Shown here piece after piece: positions 1 to 7,800 of a stretch of DNA of 13,265 nt. The first letter of the stretch is position 1; each line of letters opens with the position of its first letter. Source of the DNA: JADHUC01 sp964617665 (GTDB taxonomy: Bacteria; Planctomycetota; Planctomycetia; Pirellulales; Pirellulaceae); assembly GCA_964617665.1 (NCBI GenBank), contig CAZUAH010000384.1, positions 1-13,265 of the forward strand, written 5' to 3'. The notes below the pieces were generated by a model, which was given only the letters and a program-made list of their open reading frames with translations, had not been told where the DNA came from and made no database searches. Made by a program: the position numbers and the translations under genes.

Positions 1-776
1 AATGTCCCGCTCGCCCAGTGTCCCTGTCCAGCACTCAGCGGGACGTTTCCCCCATTCAGTGCGACCGACGCCAGGCCGGTGAAGTTGCTGCCGGAGACGA
101 AGTTATTCCACGAGGAGGACGTGCCAAAACCTAGACTATGAGCGAGTTCATGCTCGGCGACGGAGAGAAAATCGGACTCGTTCCAATCCAAACCGCTGGT
201 CGTCTCGCCGAAGTGCCAAATCGTCGACGCCGACGTGTCAAACGCAACAGAACCAACCCAAGGACCGAAATCCGTCGTTGGCACGCCCGCCTCACCTCGG
301 CCGGCAATGGTGTCCACAAACGACTGCGAGCCGCCGGCCGAGTAGCCGGACGTACCGCCAATGCCCAGCACTCCACCCAAGTCACGGCCACCGGCATAGA
401 CGACGATCGTATCGGCTGCGAATTCCGGGTTGTTAAGCGTGTGATCCAGACCGGTGCCCGGATGGGAGAACATCAGGTTCCACCAATCGCCCGGATCACG
501 CGCGGGAGTCGCAGCCAGATCGTCCTGGAAGCGAACGGTCAAAGAGTCCGCTGCGATTTGCAGGAGGTCTCTGCGAGTCGGGTCAGCAAAGAAACTGTTC
601 GTATCGAGGCTGTAGTCGATATCGATCGTAATTGCCAACAGACGGCGGGTCTCCAGCAACTCGAACGTCAGTCGCCGCCGAGCCAAACGACGGGCGGATG
701 ACGTCCTCCGCCTGGACAAGTCGTGCAAATGATGGCGGATTCGAGAACTCGCGCGGGAGCCACTGACAATGGTCAT
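1..776 (-). CDS. Exported zinc metalloprotease-like protein with planctomycete L-E-x-R leader (3' end outside window)
   Basis: The first 258 codons are present and the frame is open at the left edge. The ATG at 776 is chosen because a perfect AGGAGG lies 8 nt upstream. Residues 1-37 are rich in Arg and His with no obvious hydrophobic core. Residues 36-48 (LTFELLETRRLLA) match the L-E-x-R-x-L-L leader that is common at the start of large exported planctomycete proteins. An acidic stretch follows (IDIDYSLDTNSFF, 51-63). Residues 209-217 are HELAHSLGF, a zincin HExxHxxGF site: His209 and His213 would bind zinc and Glu210 would be catalytic. Position 219, where a metzincin third ligand would sit, is Thr. 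A His253-Trp254 pair 40 residues after His213 could supply the third ligand, as in leishmanolysin-like enzymes. This is probably a secreted or surface protease. Its substrate is unknown and its C-terminal architecture is not visible. It is transcribed in the same direction as the giant gene, 712 bp downstream of it. Confidence 0.85.
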   Translation of the reverse strand, partial: MTIVSGSRASSRIRHHLHDLSRRRTSSARRLARRRLTFELLETRRLLAITIDIDYSLDTNSFFADPTRRDLLQIAADSLTVRFQDDLAATPARDPGDWWNLMFSHPGTGLDHTLNNPEFAADTIVVYAGGRDLGGVLGIGGTSGYSAGGSQSFVDTIAGRGEAGVPTTDFGPWVGSVAFDTSASTIWHFGETTSGLDWNESDFLSVAEHELAHSLGFGTSSSWNNFVSGSNFTGLASVALNGGNVPLSAGQGHWASGT

Positions 777-784
777 CGTCGTAT

Positions 785-790
785 CCTCCT
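785..790 (-). promoter_or_regulatory. Shine-Dalgarno site for the downstream metalloprotease gene
   Basis: The minus strand reads AGGAGG here, followed by an 8-nt spacer and ATG at 776-774. This is a full consensus ribosome binding site and fixes the start codon. Confidence 0.85.
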
Positions 791-1208
791 CAAGCGGCGG
801 CGCTGATTCGGTGGGCCGCGAGACTCTGGCTGACCTCGTTCTCATTCCACGCAATATGGCTGCCCGGAATCAAATACAACCTGTCCAACAGATCGCAGTA
901 GCGACGCCACGCCGTCTCGATGCTGGTTCGGATCGAGTGCGGCGAGTCCCCGGTTCGCAACCCTCTGTGGGCTCGGTGACGCTCGACCACAGCCCTTCTT
1001 ATATCATCTTGCCTATTGGGGACACATGGCAACCGAATGGATCTTCGCGACGGATCCCTATCTCCCGGCTTTCCTACCAGCTAATGCTGCCGAAGATCGC
1101 GTCGACCGCCGAGGGCTCGGACAAGTGCGGCATCAGCGAACACGTTGAGAGCAAAGCTGTAGAGCATTCTGTTTCGACCGCACCCCTAAATGCGGGTACA
1201 AAGTGCGA

Positions 1209-1257
1209 GCGAGTGAATTCGCGGGCGGTAGCAGAGCGAGCGACAGGATTCACTCGC
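1209..1257. repeat. Imperfect inverted repeat in the intergenic region
   Basis: GCGAGTGAAT at 1209-1218 is the exact reverse complement of ATTCACTCGC at 1248-1257, with a 29-nt loop. Flanking bases extend the similarity: GTGCGA precedes the left arm, and AC follows the right arm, giving GTGCGAGTGAAT on the other strand. The left arm carries one extra CGAG tetranucleotide relative to the right. The loop also contains AGCGAGCG, close to the arm sequence. It could be an RNA hairpin, a protein-binding site or a remnant of a small repetitive element. There is no U-tract, so an intrinsic terminator is unlikely. Confidence 0.55.
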
Positions 1258-1488
1258 ACACCAGCGCTGGGCCGCTGAAATGCAGCTCTGCGGGCGCACA
1301 TCTTGCATTCACGCCGCCCGTTTGTGATGCGATCGACCAGCGTTTGGCGCGTCCGCTGGAATGTCGTCGAAGCGAAGGCTAGTGCGTGTCGCACGGACGT
1401 GTAGTGCCCCCGGCGCCGTCTATCGTTGGTCCAACCAGCGAAAAATCCGCTACTGTTATCCCGAACGCGCTCCAATCGGCCGGTTCAA

Positions 1489-1890
1489 TCAGTCGAGCAA
1501 CGACGTGAATACGGAATCAACGGCCGCTGTGTCCGCTCGCCGTTCACCCGGCTGTAGCCAAGCGTACATGAGGTCGTCTTCGGACTCGATGTCGTACAGA
1601 TCTGTCAGGCCAGCTGTATGGCCTAACTCGTGCATCACCACGGTCAAGAGATCCATGCGTGTGGCCGCGGCACTCCGTGACTCGCCTACAGTGAATTCGG
1701 AATCGTCCAGCGGCGTGGCGTCGATAAACCAGCCGTGGCCGGCGGCGTTCACGTCGATCGTAATGACGTTGACGGTCGCCAAGCCCAACGTCGCGCCAGG
1801 CAAGTCGGCGACGGATACGTGTACGTTGGAGAACGATTCCGCTGCGAAACCGGCCCCAACCAGCAGATCGATCGCCACGTCCACGATCGG
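1489..1890 (-). other. C-terminal zinc metalloprotease domain of the giant protein
   Basis: The last ~133 residues hold HELGHTAGLTD at 1600-1632 (residues 3876-3886), the extended metzincin-type motif HExxHxxGxxD. His3876, His3880 and Asp3886 are the expected zinc ligands and Glu3877 the catalytic base. Met3897 in DDLMYAW, 11 residues later, is a candidate Met-turn. Upstream, VADLPGATLGLA and a Gly-Trp-Phe-Ile-Asp strand resemble the matrixin-like domain that often ends planctomycete giant proteins. An Asp third ligand is seen in snapalysin-type enzymes. Only 36 residues follow Asp3886, so nothing resembling a large sorting domain comes after the protease. Confidence 0.85.
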
Positions 1891-4800
1891 CGATACGTCG
1901 TCTGCTCTTAGCTCTTGCCCCTCGACCCTTGACTCTTGACTCGCATCGCCACCCGCGGCCAATAAGGGTGAAGCCACTGCCACTGATGCAGAGAACTCGG
2001 ACGTGTTGCCGTTGGCGTCCGTGGTGGTGGCTACGATCTCTGTGCCAGCCGCCGCGCCCCCGTTCGGTACCGTGGCGGTCGGCGTTGTGCCTTCCGAGTA
2101 GCTGTCCGAGCCCAAGTATGTCTCGCCTTCCTGGCCGTCCACATCGGCCAGGAAGAACTCGACCGTCAACGGAAAGGCCGAATTCGGCGCTGCCGACGGC
2201 ACCGAATACTGGATGTCCAGGTGCGCACCGTTGATCGTTGCCGATACCAACTCCGGGAAGTTCTGTAGGTTGTTCGCACCCGTGTCGGGATCGCCGACGT
2301 CGTTGGCGGTCGCGTTGTCGTTGTTCAGGTCGATGCCCAGTCGCGTCGCGCCACCGTTATCGTGAATCGAGTTTTGCCGAATGGCGTTGCCCGTCCCGCT
2401 CGCAATGGAGACGCCGCGGACGCCATTGTAAGCGATTACGTTCTCCGCTCCGGCTACCGCTGCGCCGATCTGGTTGCCGTCGGCTCCGACCACTACGCCC
2501 GAACCGGCGTTGCCCAACGCGCTGCTGCCGTTGACGTCGGTGCCTATCAGGTTTCCGTAGACCATGTTGTTTTCGCCACCAAGGAAGACACCATGGTTGT
2601 TGTTGCCCGAGATCACGTTGCCCGCTCCCGCGGCCGTTCCGCCGATCGTATTGGAATGGGCGCCCAGCGAGGTCACGATACCGTGTTCACCATTTCCCAA
2701 CGCACCGGTACCAGCGGCATTGGTGCCGATCAGGTTACCTTCGATCATGTTGCCGGTGGCCGTCGGCGTATTAATGATCACGCCGTAGCGGGTGTTGCCG
2801 GAGATCACATTGCCCGCTCCATCCGCCGTGCCACCGATCGTATTGGATGTGGCGCCGGTGGAGATCTCCACGCCGTCGCGACCATTTGCCAACGGAGCGT
2901 TGCCAGCGGAATCGGTGCCAATCAGATTGCCCTGTACCAGGTTGGCGGTGGTTCCCGCGCCAACGACCTTTACCCCGTTGAGGCTGTTGCCCGAAACGAC
3001 GTTGCCCGCACCGTCAGCTGTGCCGCCGATCGTGTTGCCGGTTGCCCCGCCGGTGATCAACACTCCGTGAGCGTTGTTTGGCAAGGCTCCGCTGCCCGCA
3101 ACATCGGTGCCGATCAGATTGCCTTGGACCACGTTGCCGGTGGTCGTCGCATTACTGATAACCACGCCGACGCGAGCGTTTCCGGAGATCACATTACCCG
3201 CCTCATCCGCCGTGCCACCGATCGTATTGCCTGTGGCACCACCGTTAATCACAACTCCATGGAAAGCATTTGGCAAAGCCCCGTTGCCGGCGGCGTTGCT
3301 GCCGATCAAGTTGCCTTCCACCATGTTGCCGGTGGTTCCTGCCGTGCTGATGATCACGCCGTATCGGGCGTTCCCCGAGATCACATTCTCCGCACCAGCC
3401 GCCGTCCCGCCGATGGTGTTCGAGTTGGCTCCGCCCGTGATTTCGACCCCGTCTCGGCCATTCGGCAAGGCTCCGTTACCAGCTTCATCCGTGCCGATCC
3501 GGTTGCCTTGCACCACGTTATCGGTGGTCGCGGGGCCGTGGATCTTCACGCCGAAGAGGCTGTTACCCGAGATGAGATTGCCGGCCCCAGGTGCCGTCCC
3601 GCCGATCGTATTGGCACTGGCGCCGCCCTGGATCAAGACGCCGTGGAAATCGTTCGGCACGGCTCCGTTACCTGCGGCATCGGTGCCGATCCGGTTGCCT
3701 TCGACCACGTTTCCGGTACTACCGGCCGTGGTGATCAACACACCATAGCGACCGTTGCCCGAGATTGTATTCCCGGCCTCGGGCGTGGTTCCACCGATTT
3801 GGTTCGCCACGGAATTGAAAATCGACACGCCATAGAATCCATTGCCCTGGTCCAGCGCGCCTGTCAAATCCGTGCCGATCCGGTTGCCTTCGATCGTGTT
3901 ATTGCCGCCACCATCGATTTGAATCCCGTCACGAGCAAACCGATTAATGGCCAACCCGCGAATCGTGCTGCTCGCACCCCCGGCTGCAACGGTCAAGCCG
4001 TTCGAAGTGGCCCCAGCACTGCTGCCGTCCAATTCGACGACGGGCGTACCGGTAAAGTCCGGTTCGCTCGTACCGTCAATGATCACGGGGTCCGTGACGT
4101 TGGGCAGAGCGCTCAGAGGCTGAATCGTGTGGGGACCCGTACCTGGGATATCGAAGACAATCCCATCCGGTCCGGCCGGCAGGTTGGGAAGGCTGTTTGT
4201 CTCTTCGATGGCCGCGCGAAGCGTGCATTCGGGATCGGCGCCGACCAATCCGCCCGTGTCGCAAACGCCATCACCCGGATTTGTATCACTGCTGTCGCCG
4301 GTCGAGTTGACCACGGCCAGATTCACGGGCGGGATCGTCAGCGTCGCGAGCGGGCTCACCTGTGGTTCGGGCGTTTGTTCGAACGCCTGGAAGAACAGGG
4401 TCTGACCAGCTAATTGGGGAAGCAATTGCACGACCGCCGTTGCAGTACCATTCGGATCGGCAATGCCCTGGGCGAAGTAAGTGGGATCAGTCACATCAAT
4501 CGTGACGCCGAACTGAGGCAGAGGCAGGCTGCCCAATTGCGAACCGTACAGGAAGGTGGCCACACCATTTGGAGTCACATTGATCGCGTCGAACTGGTAG
4601 AACCCGCCGCCCAAGGGCGTGACGATGAGCTTCACACCGATCGTGATCGCGTAGTCTTCCACTTCGCCATCAGCGGCCGGCCCGTCCGAGTTCAGGCCAC
4701 CGTCCGTGCTGATGCGGAAGCGAGCGAAGGTATCCGCCGACTCGGCACCCACAGGAATTGAGAAGCTAAGGTTGTTCGTGCCGGCCACGACCGAGACATC

Positions 4801-7800
4801 GTCAAAGATCTTCTCGCCCGGATCGGCAAAGCTGCCGTTCGCATTGAAATCGACGAAAGCGTCCAGTTGCCCGTCTATCGAAGCTTCGACGTCCAGCGTG
4901 GTCGTTTGTCCCTGCCGCAAGATCGAAGTGAACGTGACGCCATCTTCGTCGTCGTTGCCGTCGATGTCGTCGCCGGTGGCCAGGGCGTTCGGCTGACCGT
5001 CACCTTCCTCGTCAACGACGTTGCTACCTAAAGATGGTCCTCGCACAAAGTGCAATGCGCCGTTGGCGGCTAGTCTGGTGGGATAGCCAAGAGCCGAAGG
5101 TGCATCGCCCAAGTCGCCCAACGTCTCGATGTCGACGAAAGAAACGTCCTGCCGATTGTCAAAGGAAAAGGTCCCCGAACGCGGTGCCGAGGAACTAACG
5201 GAAGGATTCGTCGCCCCCGGGAATTCGACGAACAACGAGTCGCCTGGAGCGGTGGTCGGATTGTTGCCGTCGATCGCGAAGGCCACGTCTGCACTGGCAT
5301 GAACCGTAATGGCATTGCCCGCCGAGCCAGCCTCCAACGCGACCAATTCCACGTTGGACAGATTGACCGGCACCGCTGATCCGGCGCGAGTCAAAACGCC
5401 ATCGTCCGCCAGATCGTAGGCAATCGGACCCACTTCGCCTTCGTCGAAGTAAGTCACCGTGTCGGGTTGACCCGCAGGATTGGCACCGCCATCGATCGTC
5501 AGCGTTCCACCGATCGAGGTCAGTAGGCCCAGTCCTGCAAACGGATCGCTCACATTAACCGTGTCCTGTCCGTCGTCGCCGTTCACAGCGGTCGCAACGC
5601 CCGCGTCCGTCTCCAGCACGTTGATCGTATCGGCGCCAGTGGTGCCATTGAACGTGAGGCTGGCAATCGAAGTAGCCGGAGCCTGGAAGACCACAATGCC
5701 GCCGTCCTGCTCGACCACCACATCGCTGCCGCTGAGCGTGATGTTCACGTCGCCCACGATCGGATGAGAATCGACCACAGCCGCTGCCGCGCCATCTCCG
5801 TCGACCAACGTCACTATGTAGTCTTCCACCTCGCCGTCATCGGCCGGGCCGGTCGGCGGCAGGCTGCCGGCCGAGCTGAACCGCAACCGGGCGAAGGTGT
5901 CGCCCGACCGCAGCCGGGAGTCGGTGTTGCTGGGCACCGTGAAATTCAGCAGGTTGTCGCCCGCCACCAGCGGGGCGCTCGTTCCACCACCCAGGTGCTC
6001 GGCAGCATCAAATGCGCCGTTGAAGTTCCAGTCGATCCAGCCGTCCAGGAAACCGGCGGCCGAGGCCGTGACCACCACGCTGGCGGTCGTGTCAACGGTC
6101 TCGGTGACCACGATCGTGGTTAGCGCCGTCAGGCCGTCTTCATCGTCCGGGGTCGTCCCACTCAAATCGTCGCCGGTGGCCGTGGCGTCCGGTTGCCCGT
6201 TCGCTTCTGCATCCACGGCGGCTCCCAGGAACAACCCGGACCCGAGCAGATGGAACGGGCCGCTGTTGGCGAACAGCGTGGGATACTCGCCCGCGGTCGC
6301 GACCAGCGGATCGGGCGCGTCGCCGAAGTCGGCTTGGCCGACGAGCACGGCGTAGTCCTCGACTTCGCCGTCGCTGGCGCTGCCGTCGTAGGAGAGACCT
6401 CCGCCCGAGTCGACACGGAAACGGGCAAACGTCACTCCGTCAACGGCCCCGGCGGGGACGGGGAAGGAGAGTCCCGGATTGGTGCCACCGATCAGGGCCA
6501 CGTTCGTAAACACCTGCTCACCCGCATCGTCCCAGGAACCGTCGCCGTCGAAATCGACCCAGGCGTTGAGTATCCGGGCACTGCCGCCGACGGCCGTCAC
6601 GTCGACCGTGGCGCTGCCGCCCGGGATCAATGGCGAGGTGAACGCCACGCCGTCTTCGTCGTCGCCGTCAGCGTCCTCGTCGTCGCCGGTGGCGAACCCG
6701 TTCGGCTGGCCGTCCGATTCCGGATCGATCGCCGCCCCCAACACGGGGCCGCCCGGGATAATCGCGTGGCGGGCACCGTCGTTTTCAAACAGGGTGGGGT
6801 AGAGCGGGCCGCCGGGATTCTCGGGATCGAGCGGACCGCCTTGCCCGGCGCCGCTGTCCGGGGCGTCCGGCGCATCGCCGTAGTCGAATTCTGCGATGGT
6901 CACCTCGTAGTCTTCGACCTCACCGTCGGTCGCCAGGCCGTCATAGGACAAGCCTGCCTGGGTGCTGTAGCGGAACCTGGAATGGACCGTGGAGCCCGTA
7001 TCCCCGGCGGGGAAAGTGAGCGGCATGGTGAACGTGAGCGTGTGTGGTGAACCGGCGTCGTTCAGCGACACGTCCGCGAAGATCTGCTCGCCGGCGATCC
7101 ACTGCCCGTCGCCGTCGAAGTCGATCCAACCGCTGAAAAGGCCGTCGCCCGTGACGGTCACCTGCACGTCCACGTCCTCACCGGCAATCAGCGGCGTAAG
7201 GAAGACCACGCCCTCTTCGTCGTCCGGGGTCGTGCCGTTCAGATCGTCGCCGTCGGCATTGACCGAGGGTTGGCCGTCGTTCTCTTCGTCGGTCACGGCG
7301 GTACCCAGGCGCGGGCTGGTGGGAACCAACACGTGCCGAGCCCCGTCGTTGGCCTTGAGCGTAGGATAATCGCCGGGGAGCATATCTCCGCCCGCGAAGC
7401 TGGAATCGATTTCAATCGTCGCCACATAGTCGCCGGTGCTGCCCACGCCTCCGCCGCTGCCGGGGACGGTAGGCGACGGCAACCCGGAACCGGCGCCATA
7501 GAGAACGAGGAACAAATCGCCAGCCGTCGTCAGATCCGCCAGCAACTCCAAAGAAGCGTCGCTCGTGCTCGTCACCAGACCGCCGGCGCTGTTATACAAT
7601 GCCAGCTCGACATTCAGTCCGCCTATTTCCGCCACGTCAATGCGGATCGTATCGCCGGCGTCGGCAAACAGTTGGAAGAAATCGTAGTCGCCGGAGGTCG
7701 CGCCGTAGGCACCGTTGCCCACCGTGCCGGCCACGGTGCCGGTGCCCGAGCCGACCAGGCCGGTGTCGGTGGCCGAGTTGATATCGTCGTTCGGTTCGGC

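Larger units (their letters stand above)
777..1488. other. Intergenic region, 712 bp, no convincing gene
   Basis: The region lies between the stop of the giant gene (1489-1491) and the ATG of the next gene. Two minus-strand frames (1074-1475 and 790-1032) stay open, but both need a TTG start, lack a ribosome binding site and give Arg/His-rich translations with no recognisable motif, so I do not call them. A TATAAG on the minus strand (998-1003) with a poor -35-like TGTGTC 17 nt upstream is the best promoter-like element I see, about 220 bp before the ATG, and it is weak. The inverted repeat at 1209-1257 is the only clear structure. I see no strong stem plus U-tract terminator after the giant gene. 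The length suggests that the two genes are transcribed separately. Confidence 0.6.

Noticed and set aside
131..397. Minus-strand 88-codon frame
   Set aside because: It is out of frame with the metalloprotease coding sequence that occupies this stretch and gives an Arg-rich translation without motifs.
138..701. Plus-strand open frame of 187 codons
   Set aside because: The opposite strand encodes the HELAHSLGF protease with a perfect ribosome binding site; this frame is its shadow.
790..1032. Minus-strand 80-codon frame ending 14 bp before the metalloprotease start
   Set aside because: The close spacing suggests a leader peptide, but it needs a TTG start, has no ribosome binding site and no conserved feature, so it cannot be supported from sequence alone.
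1438..1455. Possible terminator hairpin 35-50 bp after the giant gene stop
   Set aside because: The stem AGCG/CGCT is only 4 bp and the T run is in the loop rather than after the stem.
1074..1475. Minus-strand 133-codon frame just after the giant gene
   Set aside because: It needs a TTG start without a ribosome binding site, and its translation has unusual Arg, Ser and Cys content and no recognisable motif. It is probably chance openness in GC-rich DNA.
2362..4413. Plus-strand open frame of 683 codons
   Set aside because: It is a shadow of the 192-bp beta-helix repeats, open for the same reason (192 is divisible by three). The minus-strand frame has clear family motifs.
5600..5680. RTX-like calcium repeats (GTTGADTINV)
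   Set aside because: Only isolated Gly/Asp turns are present; there is no series of GGxGxDxUx nonapeptides, so a type I secretion RTX domain is not supported.
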